NCBI GenBank assembly: GCA_021413825.1
Contig: JAIOPQ010000096.1
Location: 62,001-126,000, forward strand
Origin: Spirochaetia bacterium
Lineage (GTDB): Bacteria; Spirochaetota; Leptospiria; Leptospirales; Leptonemataceae
Direction of reading: 5' to 3'
DNA length: 64,000 nt
Part shown: positions 26,652 through 34,771 of the stretch, one piece after another
How positions within the stretch are numbered: the first letter of the stretch is position 1
Layout: each line of letters opens with the position of its first letter
Notes under the pieces: generated by a model
Database searches by the model: none
What the model saw: the letters and a program-made list of their open reading frames with translations, nothing else
Told to the model about the DNA's origin: nothing
Program-made: the position numbers and the translations under genes

Positions 26652-27949
26652 ATTTATTCAGTCTCCGCAACGTCTGGCTATTTGTAATGATTGCTGCAGT
26701 AGGCTTTGCACTGTACAGTCGTACGGAAATACCTGCTGCGCGCCTGGAGGAAATGCAAGATAGGCAGGCTAAGTTCATGATGAAGCTCCTTGCTTCTCAG
26801 ACCCTTCTCAGTCGCGAAGCGGCAGAATCATTGAAGCAGCCAATGGAAAAGCAAGTGCGTGACCAACTTGCAGCGATAGAAAAACAGAACCCTGGACGGA
26901 GTGCTTTTCCTATTGAGAAATTTATTCTGCTTTCTGCGTTGGGTGACAAGGCGGAGCGCCCGCCAATGGGTAGAGAAGATTTACTCAAAGACGTAGATAA
27001 GCTTTATTTTAGATCAGAGCCGTTAGGCGATGATTCGCCCCTTTTTAAACTTGGATCTGGGGATCTGGCACGACTTTACCAGGAAGAAAGAAAGGATGCA
27101 GAGTCGGCCAAGAAATTGCGGAAGGAACTGGAAGGGAATGCTCGGATTCTTGAGGCGGCCATGGTTGTATTCTCGCTGGGCGCTTTTGGAATATTCGCAC
27201 TGGGCCTTGTCATGACGTACTTATTCTTCAGAAGAATTCCAGAAGTTCGATTTTTTCCAATCCTTCAAATACTGGACGATGAATCGCACAGGTTGATGCT
27301 TGAGGCAGCTGTGATTTATATGTTCCTTGTCTTTCCTGTTGGTCTGGCATTTGGTAAGTTTGCGGCGGGTTACTTCCCAGATCCCATAACGTACGCTCTG
27401 GTTCATCTTTCGCTGGCATTTGCAATTTCTGTGATATATTATATTCGAAGTGCCGGAATAGGTGTTTTCAGGCAGCTGCTCCTCCCCGCAAAAGAGGACT
27501 GGTTCAAGGAAGTTGTGCTCGGGTTCTTGGGATTTGCTGCGATTTTTCCACCGGCCATTTTTGCATTGCTCCTGGTGCTCAGTGCAATGTCCGGCGACGC
27601 AGTGCGCGTAGCGCATCCCATTGCGTTTGTAATAGCAGAGAATCCAATCAAGGTATTTATCCTGGCGGCTGTACTTGTTCCAATATTTGAAGAGGTTGTG
27701 TTTCGCGTCTTCCTCTATGGATACTTTAGAAAAACCCAGCGAATCAGGTTTGCAGCGTTCTTTTCTGCCAGCGTATTTGCAGTCCTGCATCCGCAGGGAG
27801 TGTTTGCCTTACCGTATCTGGCCATTCTTGGAATGGGTCTTGCGGCGTTGCGCGAATATAGAAATAGCCCAATCGCCTCAATCACAGCGCATGCATGTGT
27901 AAACGGGTTCGCAGTTGTGGTGGGTTGGGCGACAATGCGCTTGTTTTAG
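26648..27949 (+). CDS. CPBP-family intramembrane metalloprotease (CAAX/Rce1 type)
   Basis: This 433-residue membrane protein has an N-terminal helix (about 8-23), a 130-residue charged region rich in Lys, Glu and Arg, then about seven hydrophobic helices. The catalytic motifs lie at the C-terminus: EEVVFRVFLYGYFR (EExxxR), FAVLHPQG (His) and HACVNGF (HxxxN). These place it in the ABI/CPBP family (Rce1-like glutamate proteases or protein-maturation factors). The extra N-terminal coiled region is a notable addition. It is the last gene of the carA-to-protease run and is followed by a hairpin terminator. Confidence 0.88.
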   Translation: MNLFSLRNVWLFVMIAAVGFALYSRTEIPAARLEEMQDRQAKFMMKLLASQTLLSREAAESLKQPMEKQVRDQLAAIEKQNPGRSAFPIEKFILLSALGDKAERPPMGREDLLKDVDKLYFRSEPLGDDSPLFKLGSGDLARLYQEERKDAESAKKLRKELEGNARILEAAMVVFSLGAFGIFALGLVMTYLFFRRIPEVRFFPILQILDDESHRLMLEAAVIYMFLVFPVGLAFGKFAAGYFPDPITYALVHLSLAFAISVIYYIRSAGIGVFRQLLLPAKEDWFKEVVLGFLGFAAIFPPAIFALLLVLSAMSGDAVRVAHPIAFVIAENPIKVFILAAVLVPIFEEVVFRVFLYGYFRKTQRIRFAAFFSASVFAVLHPQGVFALPYLAILGMGLAALREYRNSPIASITAHACVNGFAVVVGWATMRLF

Positions 27950-27954
27950 GTAAG

Positions 27955-28010
27955 CGCAGGTCTAGCAGATGGGTACAGAGTAAAGTCTGCTTCTGCGATT
28001 ATTCTTTTTC
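27955..28010 (+). terminator. Probable terminator after the CPBP protease gene
   Basis: Nested arms CGCAG/CTGCG (27955-27959 with 27993-27997) and AGCAGA/TCTGCT (27964-27969 with 27986-27991) form a long hairpin followed by a T-rich stretch (ATTATTCTTTTTC). It lies between convergent genes and runs into the 3' end of the minus-strand gene. Confidence 0.45.
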
Positions 28011-28718
28011 GAATTCAATTTTACGAACTGTGTCCGGATGACATACTACGCGTAGCCCAGTATCGGGACCGCCAATTCCAGTGTGCCAGGTTCCGTCTGG
28101 TTTTTTTAGATCAATCCAATATGTGAATAACGTTACGTTTCCGTTCCTGTTCTCAGTCTTGAATTGTTTGAAAAACGCGAAGAAATCCCCGGATCGGCGT
28201 AGCTCTCCACCGTCGCGCAAACGAATCTTGTATTCTTCCGGAACGAACTCATAAATCATTCCTGATTTATTTTCCTTGATGAACTTTCCTTTCCATTTTG
28301 TGATTTCGACGTGGGCGATTTCCATCATCCCAATTCTTTTTTCGTATTTAATGCCCTCTGATTCATGCGTTAGAGTAAGTGTTTCAGGAGCTTTGAATCG
28401 AATGAGGCCGCGTACACTTCGTCCGTCGCCTAACGTCATGCGGCTTTCGATGGCGAAATCGCGTTGCTTCTCTTTGTCAGCGGGCTGAGGATTATCGGGT
28501 CTTTCGGCTGGTTTCTCTGCAGGTTTATCGGTTCGACCTTCCTCCTTTTTTGAAGGAAGCGCCGGCCTGGAATCTGATTTGGGTTTTTCCGCGGCCGTTA
28601 CTTGTTTGGGGGAGGGCTTTTGCGGCTTGGCAACGAGCGAACCTGAGACTACGATAAGACCGGCTAGTAGCCAGGCCTTAGACAAGGCCGCGCAATGATT
28701 GTGCAATTCGTTCCACAT
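27999..28718 (-). CDS. Secreted protein with Lys/Pro/Glu-rich linker, unknown function
   Basis: This 239-residue protein has a hydrophobic export segment (AWLLAGLIVVSGSLVA) and then about 75 residues rich in Lys, Pro, Glu, Asp and Ala (KPQKPSPKQVTAAEKPKSDSR onwards). The globular C-terminal half is beta-rich: MTLGDGRSVRGLIRFKAPETLTL, EKRIGMMEIAHVEITKWKG, YKIRLRDGGELRRSGDFFAFF, and VVCHPDTVRKIEFEKE. No known domain is recognised. ATG 28718 overlaps the DegT-like gene by 41 bases. TTG 28685 gives a neater signal peptide (SKAWLLAGLIVV) with only 8 bases of overlap and may be the true start. No SD is clear for either. Confidence 0.65.
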   Translation of the reverse strand: MWNELHNHCAALSKAWLLAGLIVVSGSLVAKPQKPSPKQVTAAEKPKSDSRPALPSKKEEGRTDKPAEKPAERPDNPQPADKEKQRDFAIESRMTLGDGRSVRGLIRFKAPETLTLTHESEGIKYEKRIGMMEIAHVEITKWKGKFIKENKSGMIYEFVPEEYKIRLRDGGELRRSGDFFAFFKQFKTENRNGNVTLFTYWIDLKKPDGTWHTGIGGPDTGLRVVCHPDTVRKIEFEKE

Positions 28719-29757
28719 TGTTTGCTGATAGCGCCGGATAGACCGGAATCGCAACAGACTTCTGGTAAAGTCGTTCTGCGTTTGGATACTCAAGGCGCGG
28801 TAATCCCATCACGTGATGGAGAGGTTGATCTACGGAGCGCGTAATTCCAATTTGCAATGCTGCAAAATATCGTACAACTTCGTCGTGTTGCTTGTTAACA
28901 ATTACAGGGAAGCGCAGATATGAATCCATGTTGGGAGTTTTGAAATAGGTCTCGTGATTGGTGCGCGTTAGCGATTCAAGATATTTCATTCCTATCTTGC
29001 GCCTGCGAGCAAGGGATACAGAAAGATTCGTAAGTTGATCAAGACCCATTGCAGCCTGGAAGTCCTCCATTCTGTAATCGTATGCAACTGAACCTTCGCT
29101 ACGTTTACCGCCGTAGCGGAGTGCTTCAAGGCGTGAATGGAGTTTAGAATCCTGCGAAAGGATCATTGCTCCATTTCCCGTTGTAATTAGATCGTACTGT
29201 GAAAGTCCGCAGATATTGATTATGCCAAGCATTTCTGGAGCAACGTCCGACCCAACCACACCGGTTACATCAGCGATTACTTGCACGCCTTCGCCGGGAT
29301 TTTCAAGTGCCGCCGGCGCTCCAAACGTGTGATCCAATACGTAAACTTTTTTTGCTGCCGTGCTTGCAGCGAATACTGCCTGAACAGCCGCAGAGGAAGG
29401 ATGAAACGAATTCCGTTCCAGGTCGACGAGGGTGACATCAGCGCCAACATAGCGGGCTGCATCATAAATCCCAACAGGCGCAATTGCACTGGCGCAAACC
29501 AGATCGCCCTGACCCAGGCCCAGAGCAAGAAATGCCAGGTGATACGCTGACGTGGGAGAGTTTACTCCAAGAGCATGCTTGAAGTTGAAGGTATGGGCAA
29601 ATGATTTTTCAAACCGACCGGTTACGTTGCCGCTGAGCAGCCTGTCATGGATGAGGCAATCGAGTACGGACTCAAGTTCGTCCTTACTTAGCGTAGGACG
29701 CTGAGCCTCAATCGGCTGAATCTTCTTTTCTGTTCTATAGACGCTTGCCAATGCCAC
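28678..29757 (-). CDS. DegT/DnrJ/EryC1/StrS-fold protein without the PLP lysine
   Basis: This 359-residue protein has the layout of sugar aminotransferases: PIEAQRPTLSKDELESVLDCLIHDRLLSGNVTGRFEKSFA, HALGVNSPTSAYHLAFLALGLGQGD, VDLERNSFHPS, and VIADVTGVVGSD with the pyridine-N Asp. The loop that normally reads S-F-x-x-x-K-x-I-T-T-G-E-G-G reads GLSQYDLITTGNGAM, so Asp stands where the Schiff-base Lys belongs. Transamination is therefore improbable. A PLP-free, regulatory or dehydratase-like role is open (ColD-type enzymes have His there). GTG 29757 has AAGGA 8 bases upstream. It follows manA on the same strand. Confidence 0.8.
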   Translation of the reverse strand: MALASVYRTEKKIQPIEAQRPTLSKDELESVLDCLIHDRLLSGNVTGRFEKSFAHTFNFKHALGVNSPTSAYHLAFLALGLGQGDLVCASAIAPVGIYDAARYVGADVTLVDLERNSFHPSSAAVQAVFAASTAAKKVYVLDHTFGAPAALENPGEGVQVIADVTGVVGSDVAPEMLGIINICGLSQYDLITTGNGAMILSQDSKLHSRLEALRYGGKRSEGSVAYDYRMEDFQAAMGLDQLTNLSVSLARRRKIGMKYLESLTRTNHETYFKTPNMDSYLRFPVIVNKQHDEVVRYFAALQIGITRSVDQPLHHVMGLPRLEYPNAERLYQKSVAIPVYPALSANNVERIAQSLRGLV

Positions 29758-29827
29758 TGCACAAATCCTTGGTAGATTGTGTCCTTTGTAAGATATTATG
29801 TCACATTGCGTCCAGTACTTTTCGACG

Positions 29828-30988
29828 TTATGGCAAAAAAGTACCTGCTGTCTGACACAGAAATGCTTCTGTCCCGGCACTCGGCTGCAACACAACAGTG
29901 CTCTTTACAGGTAGAAACACTACGTCGCCTTCGACCAGTCCTTCTGCGGATTTTTTACTGTGCTCAACCTGATCTCTGATCTCGACCAACCCCTTTATTA
30001 CAATCAATATGGCAGGATGTCCCGAATGTTCCATGGGCGAGGAGACGCGTTTTAGTAAAAAATCATCAACTGGAACAGCGTACGTCCCATTGGCTTCTAG
30101 GACTGTCTTATGTAGTCCCATGCGATAGGTAAGCATTGAAAGCAAGGTGTCTACGTCACAAAATTTGGGAGTGAGGCCAGCTCTAACTACATTGTCCGAT
30201 GCAGCCATGCACTCCAGGATCTCGCCGCCCAGGTAGGAATGAGGTTCGTTGGGTCCAAGGAATATTCCTTCTCCCGGCGCAAACTCCATCAAGTTAAGAA
30301 AGAAAGGAGCAAAGATTCCAGGATCACGGAGTCCATACTGGCGGGACAAATCCAGGAAACATTGTTCAACAGAATTGGCCGTCTTGATCTGCGCCTGCAA
30401 TGCAAGTGCGGCCGTCTCAACTGACTCAGGTCTGGCGCGCATAATTGCCGCGTACCAATGTTTCAATCTCTCCACTTCAGATCCATTTGCTTCAAGGAAG
30501 TTTGTCAGAGGCTGAAGGGCTAAGCGACGTTCCAGTTCTCCATGAATTTCATTGAAATCACGGAACCCGACAAGCGCACGCATTCCCTTCAAGCAAAGCG
30601 CAAGTTCCGGTTTATGATTGCCGTCAGGATAATTGGCAGGGTCCCGCGCATGAAGAATCTCTGCCAGGGATTTATCCGGATGGGCCTGGATCGATAGCGG
30701 AGACCCCGCATGGAGTATCTTGAATAGAAAGCTGAGTGTTCCGCGGTTTCCAATCATGTAATCAGGATCTGCGGCAATGGCGGAATTGAGAGGCACATCT
30801 TCAGGAACTATGATCGATGGTGCAGACGGGTGCGCACCCATCCAGAGCTCTGCTGCCGGATCTTCTGGCTGAAGGGTAGCATGTTTTACTGCTGCGAGTT
30901 TTCTGAGAATACTGTCCTGGGATTTGCTACCCCATGCATATTTTTGAACGGGACATTTGAGATGATACCAGGGGCGACGCTCGATCAA
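29828..30988 (-). CDS. manA: Mannose-6-phosphate isomerase, class I
   Basis: This 386-residue type I phosphomannose isomerase interconverts fructose-6-P and mannose-6-P, feeding GDP-mannose and surface polysaccharide. It shows CPVQKYAWGS, AELWMGAHPSAPS, FLFKILHAGSPLSIQAHPDK (Gln and His zinc ligands), DGNHKPELALCL (Glu ligand), and GIFLGPNEPHSYLGGEILECMAASDNVVRAGLTPK (last His and active-site Arg). The C-terminal cupin half ends FLPVKSTVVLQP. The start is TTG 30988 with GGAG about 8 bases upstream, overlapping the small upstream gene as TTGA. Confidence 0.95.
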   Translation of the reverse strand: MIERRPWYHLKCPVQKYAWGSKSQDSILRKLAAVKHATLQPEDPAAELWMGAHPSAPSIIVPEDVPLNSAIAADPDYMIGNRGTLSFLFKILHAGSPLSIQAHPDKSLAEILHARDPANYPDGNHKPELALCLKGMRALVGFRDFNEIHGELERRLALQPLTNFLEANGSEVERLKHWYAAIMRARPESVETAALALQAQIKTANSVEQCFLDLSRQYGLRDPGIFAPFFLNLMEFAPGEGIFLGPNEPHSYLGGEILECMAASDNVVRAGLTPKFCDVDTLLSMLTYRMGLHKTVLEANGTYAVPVDDFLLKRVSSPMEHSGHPAILIVIKGLVEIRDQVEHSKKSAEGLVEGDVVFLPVKSTVVLQPSAGTEAFLCQTAGTFLP

Positions 30989-31173
30989 ATTGTTTTCTCC
31001 ACTTTAGGGAAGAGAGGCCGAGTTGAACCAGAGAAATAGAAAAGTTGCAAACAAAATAAAATGAAGCCTGCATAGAGTAAGAGTTTAATGAACGAATGTG
31101 CGTTAAATGGAATACCACTTCCGGGAACAAATGCAAGTAAGTCGTATTTAAATATGTCCAGAATTCGCTTCAT
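30985..31173 (-). CDS. Small single-helix membrane protein (62 aa)
   Basis: This 62-residue reading frame lies immediately upstream of manA and overlaps its TTG start by 4 bases (TTGA), the coupling pattern seen elsewhere in this window. It has a basic N-terminus (MKRILDIFKYDLLAFVPGSG) and one clear transmembrane helix (FIKLLLYAGFILFCLQLFYFSG) with a short basic tail. No family is recognised. The SD is weak. It may be a real small membrane protein or only a leader that couples translation to manA. Confidence 0.45.
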   Translation of the reverse strand: MKRILDIFKYDLLAFVPGSGIPFNAHSFIKLLLYAGFILFCLQLFYFSGSTRPLFPKVEKTI

Positions 31174-31293
31174 GACGGACCCAGTCTTCCACCCGCATTG
31201 GCAAGGTCAAGTGTTGATTGACGGCCTCCCAGTGCGCATGGCAAATGGGAGACAGAATCGATCTATGAGCCGCCCCTTCACAGGAAGACACTG

Positions 31294-32247
31294 ATGCCCC
31301 GCTGGGCCCATGCTGTATTCCTTGCTCTAGCCGTGATCAGTCTGTCGCAGGCAGCAATTCTTTCGCGTTGGGCTGCTGCTCCGCCGGAAATTGTAGGATT
31401 CTGGCGCATGGTTTGCGCGAGCATTTGTCTCTTGCCATTTGTATTTGGGAGGTTTGGCTCACCTTCGAAAGACGTTCCGGAAGCCTCCTCTGATTCAAAA
31501 AGAAATCGAGTCGCAAAGTCAGACCAGGGCCGTACAATTTTGCACTGGCCTTCCATTCTACTCTGCATGGCTTCCGGAGGCTTCTTCTTCCTGCACCTGT
31601 GGACGTACATTTTTGCAGCACAGAACACTAACATAGCTCACACAGTGATCATCTTTGCTGCAAATCCTCTCTTGATAGCAGGTGGGGCATTCCTGTTCTT
31701 TAAGGAGCGACTATCGTTGCGCTATGCTTTTGCGATTCTATTTACCGGGTTGGGACTTGTTGTGCTAAAGAGCGAGCAGGCGAGCGTTGGAGCAGTATCA
31801 CTGGCTGATTTTTCTGCATTCGCTTCAGCGATATTTTTTGCAGGGTATATTCTTACCGGTCGATTGGCCAGGAAAAGTATTCGAAATGTGCCCTATACGT
31901 TTGCAGTGTATGCAACAGCAGCGGTTTTGTTTTTTTTTACGGTATTATTTCGCGGAATTTCGTTCATTGCGTGGCCTGCGCAAGCCTGGATTGCAATCGG
32001 GATCTATGTACTTCTTCCTACGTTACTCGGTCATACACTCTATTCCTACCTGCTGAAACATATGGATATCAATTTGATGGGCTGCGCAAAGTTGCTTGAA
32101 CCAGCCCTTGCTGCGATTTCTGCCTGGCTCTTGTTCGCAGAAGGGCTATCAGAGCGATCAGTCCTGTCGTTTTTCATTACGAGCATTGGGATTGCTGCTC
32201 TATTCTGGCCAGGTCGCCTGAAATCGCCTCCGTCTCAAACCGAATAA
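31294..32247 (+). CDS. EamA-family (drug/metabolite transporter) permease
   Basis: This 317-residue membrane protein has ten predicted helices in two EamA halves. The first half includes AVFLALAVISLSQAAILSRWAAAPPEIVGFWRM and, after a polar loop at about 55-85, TVIIFAANPLLIAGGAFLFFKERLSLRYAFAILFTGLGLVVL. The second half ends HTLYSYLLKHMDINLMGCAKLLEPALAAISAWLLFAEGL and a last helix. The FxxPL...fxKE-type pattern is typical of RhaT/YdcZ-like exporters. Substrate cannot be read. It is divergent from manA and followed by a second transporter. Confidence 0.87.
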   Translation: MPRWAHAVFLALAVISLSQAAILSRWAAAPPEIVGFWRMVCASICLLPFVFGRFGSPSKDVPEASSDSKRNRVAKSDQGRTILHWPSILLCMASGGFFFLHLWTYIFAAQNTNIAHTVIIFAANPLLIAGGAFLFFKERLSLRYAFAILFTGLGLVVLKSEQASVGAVSLADFSAFASAIFFAGYILTGRLARKSIRNVPYTFAVYATAAVLFFFTVLFRGISFIAWPAQAWIAIGIYVLLPTLLGHTLYSYLLKHMDINLMGCAKLLEPALAAISAWLLFAEGLSERSVLSFFITSIGIAALFWPGRLKSPPSQTE

Positions 32248-32318
32248 CTCCCGTTAGGTTATTTGGCGCGTTTCAAAAATATCTTGCCTACTTTTGAGTC
32301 TCATCTGATTGCTTGCCC

Positions 32319-33203
32319 ATGGAAATGAACCCGACGGTACTCACTCTACTTAAAGTGATGCTCGCCACAGTCATGTTTGGAATGGGACTTGGCCTCTCGT
32401 TTCGAGACTTCAGGCGTGTGCTCAAAACTCCGTGGCAGGCGTTAATCGGCACTGCTGGCCACTTTATTCTTATGCCGGCCGCCGCATTCATGGTAGTAAA
32501 GATACTGAACCTTCCCTTTGAACTGGCGTTGGGTGTTATCATTGTTGGTTCCTGCCCCAGTGGGACAACTTCAAACTTGATAAACTATTTTGCGAAGGCG
32601 GACGTAGCCCTTGCGATTGTAATTACCTCAGTTTCTACCTTACTCTCTCCGATTCTCACACCGCTTATTGTGAACTTTCTGGGCGGCTTCCTTGAAGCCC
32701 CTCCGGGAAAGGAAATCGCCGTGCCAATCAAAGACATGATTGGTCTGGTAATCGTGATCATTGCTATCCCTGTAGGGTTGGGTATGCTGGTAAGAAAATT
32801 TGCAGCTAAGGCCGCCGGAGTTTTGGAAAAGGTTTTCAAGATATTTGGAATTGTATTCTTACTGGGAATGATCATTCTAGTTCTGTATCAGAATCGCGAA
32901 AACTTCTGGAGCATGGTAAGCACCGTTGGGTTGGCCGTTGTGCTTCACAACACGCTTGCATTTGCGCTTGGATATTTTGTGCCAAAAATGTTGCGCGTCC
33001 CCGAAGCCCAATCACGGACTATTGCCATTGAAATGGCCGTTCAGAACACAACACTGGGCATGACTCTGGCTATAACATTCTTCAACGGGACTGTGGCAAT
33101 GCCTGCAGCTATGTTCAGTCTCTGGATGTATATTGCGGGAATGACTATGGCTATGATCTGGGCCAGACGACCTGCGCCCCTTCATACGGGCGAGGCTGCC
33201 TGA
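32319..33203 (+). CDS. Bile acid:sodium symporter (BASS) family transporter
   Basis: This 294-residue protein has about ten hydrophobic helices and the two BASS hallmark regions: VIIVGSCPSGTTSNLINYFAKADVALAI (helix 4 crossover) and AIEMAVQNTTLGMTLAITFF (helix 9, with the Glu and Gln that coordinate Na+). The family takes up organic anions such as bile acids, pantoate or pyruvate with sodium. The physiological substrate here is unknown. ATG 32319 is used; TTG 32313 and ATG 32325 are close alternatives without a clear SD. It converges with the DUF4349 gene 10 bases on. Confidence 0.9.
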   Translation: MEMNPTVLTLLKVMLATVMFGMGLGLSFRDFRRVLKTPWQALIGTAGHFILMPAAAFMVVKILNLPFELALGVIIVGSCPSGTTSNLINYFAKADVALAIVITSVSTLLSPILTPLIVNFLGGFLEAPPGKEIAVPIKDMIGLVIVIIAIPVGLGMLVRKFAAKAAGVLEKVFKIFGIVFLLGMIILVLYQNRENFWSMVSTVGLAVVLHNTLAFALGYFVPKMLRVPEAQSRTIAIEMAVQNTTLGMTLAITFFNGTVAMPAAMFSLWMYIAGMTMAMIWARRPAPLHTGEAA

Positions 33204-33213
33204 TCGCTTAACG

Positions 33214-34092
33214 TTAGGTTTTGCGGCGGAATAATCCAAGGATTCGATTGCGATTCCAGAAGATTATTCCGACCAGCACCAGTAGCGGTGCCAGGTAGAT
33301 TATTCCGTAGAATAGTTCAAGCAGCATGTTCAGTAGCCCAACAAACGCATTGCGATAATTGGGAACCTGCACGGTTGCAGGTAGGTCCGGTCCTTCGAGG
33401 TTTACATGGATTATCGCCCAGTTGACCCGGTCTTGAATTCGCCACTTCTCCAAACGTGCAGCATCTGATTCATCTTCACTTCTGGCGAGTGCCGCATCCC
33501 GTTCAGTCCAGTTCTTTGCTGCTGCATCCCCCTGCAGTGCGAGGTTACGTCTGAGCATTCGTTTTTCTTCGCGCGTGGATTTTAGTTCCTGGGCAAAATC
33601 ATTCTCAGTGTGATCAGTAACGTTGATTTGTTCGTCGCGAAGTTCCCCCGCTCGATCCAGCTCTTTGAGAGTATCGTATAACTCGTTTGATCGCACGGCC
33701 ATTTCCAGTTGCATGGTGGACGATCTGGACGACGCAGCGCTGTTACGTAAGAACCCGCGCCTTGAGGCTATTTCAAACAGAAGGGCGCGTCCTGCGAGCA
33801 GATCCGTCGAGCGATACGTGACATCCACTCTATATTCTAACAGGCGCCCTTGCGCGCGGATTGGTGCGATGAGTGCAACCGTTCCCAGACCCGGGCCTTC
33901 AAATCGTTTCTGTTCTGGTTCGCCTCCTCGAGTAGTTCCGAGAGTAACCCTCATGTCCTGGTCATCTTTGGCCATGCTTTGCGCGGCAGGCGCTTCCGCT
34001 TCAATCCCTCGCTTTGCCTGAGAGACTGCGTCTTCGCGTTGTTTGCAGAAAGCTAACGTTAAAATAGTAAGTGTAACCAAAGTAATGCGCAT
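33214..34092 (-). CDS. DUF4349 lipoprotein with C-terminal membrane helix
   Basis: This 292-residue protein starts at ATG 34092, giving MRITLVTLTILTLAFC with a lipobox at Cys16. The extracytoplasmic part fits DUF4349: YRVDVTYRSTDLLAGRALLFEIASRRGFLRNSAASSRSSTMQLEMAVRSNELYDTLKELDRAGELRDEQINVTDHTENDF. A long charged helix follows (KSTREEKRMLRRNLALQ...DESDAARLEKW), then RVNWAIIHVNLEGP, and a terminal transmembrane helix (IIYLAPLLVLVGIIFW) with basic RNRILGLFRRK. The domain's role is unknown. A 163-base divergent gap separates it from the DUF2147 gene. Confidence 0.85.
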   Translation of the reverse strand: MRITLVTLTILTLAFCKQREDAVSQAKRGIEAEAPAAQSMAKDDQDMRVTLGTTRGGEPEQKRFEGPGLGTVALIAPIRAQGRLLEYRVDVTYRSTDLLAGRALLFEIASRRGFLRNSAASSRSSTMQLEMAVRSNELYDTLKELDRAGELRDEQINVTDHTENDFAQELKSTREEKRMLRRNLALQGDAAAKNWTERDAALARSEDESDAARLEKWRIQDRVNWAIIHVNLEGPDLPATVQVPNYRNAFVGLLNMLLELFYGIIYLAPLLVLVGIIFWNRNRILGLFRRKT

Positions 34093-34255
34093 AATTGTCA
34101 GACAGTAATTGGCCCTTTGGGTTCGCAAATTTTTTGTTAAGTGGCCACGGGCTTTCCGCGATCGCATAAATTCTACTTGCCAGAACGCTTCGGGCGAATG
34201 AACGAGATGAAAAGACTCATAAGAGTCAGGCGCTCATGCGTCACAGGGAGGGGTC

Positions 34256-34690
34256 ATGAACCGAATCATGAAATATGCGGGGCATTCGATGGCGGTAGCC
34301 GTGCTGGTCCTTAGCTCGAATTTGTTTGCTCAGGCAACACCGGTTGGAAGCTGGAAAACAATCGACGATGAAACTGGACAACCAAAGTCATACGTAAATA
34401 TCTGGGAACAAAATGGTGTGATCTACGGAACAATTAGCCAGTTGATTAATCCTTCAGAACCAGATCCAAAATGCACTAAATGCGCCGGCGACTATTACAA
34501 CAAACCGGTTAAAGGCATGACCATTATGTGGGGTCTAAAGAAGGACGGTGATTCCTGGTCAGGTGGACAAATCCTTGATCCGAACAACGGAAAAGTCTAT
34601 ACCTGTAAAATTTGGCTCGAAGGTGGAAACCTCAAGCTCAGAGGATACATAGGGCCGTTCTACAGAACACAAACCTGGTATCGCGGATAA
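34256..34690 (+). CDS. Secreted DUF2147 protein (copy 1)
   Basis: This 144-residue protein has a cleavable signal peptide (about 1-26, ending SNLFAQA) and a mature DUF2147 domain: PVGSWKTIDDETGQPKSYVNIWEQNGVIYGTISQLI, CTKCAGDYYNKPVKGMTIMWGL, GGQILDPNNGKVYTCKIWLEGGNLKLRGYIGPFYRTQTWYR. In the family, GxWxTiDD, G..IlDP.nGk.Y and L.vRGyiG..lgrt..W are conserved; the fold is a small lipocalin-like barrel, probably binding a hydrophobic ligand. A strong SD (GGGAGGGG) precedes ATG 34256. A second copy faces it at 34772. Confidence 0.92.
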   Translation: MNRIMKYAGHSMAVAVLVLSSNLFAQATPVGSWKTIDDETGQPKSYVNIWEQNGVIYGTISQLINPSEPDPKCTKCAGDYYNKPVKGMTIMWGLKKDGDSWSGGQILDPNNGKVYTCKIWLEGGNLKLRGYIGPFYRTQTWYRG

Positions 34691-34730
34691 TCCGTGAATC
34701 GGGATTAAACTTTAATAGAATAGTTAGAAT

Positions 34731-34761
34731 AACATACGTGAGTCGGTGACTCACGTATGTT
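34731..34761. terminator. Perfect 14-bp inverted repeat between convergent DUF2147 genes
   Basis: AACATACGTGAGTC and GACTCACGTATGTT pair exactly around the 3-base loop GGT. It stands midway between the two convergent gene ends (34690 and 34772). T-tracts are weak on both sides. The most likely role is a bidirectional terminator or transcript 3'-end stabiliser; a protein-binding dyad cannot be excluded. Confidence 0.7.
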
Positions 34762-34771
34762 TGAAATTCTC

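Noticed and set aside
27221-27790. 189-codon minus-strand frame inside the CPBP protease gene
   Set aside because: Antisense to conserved catalytic motifs, very high Cys/His/Lys content and no coding character.
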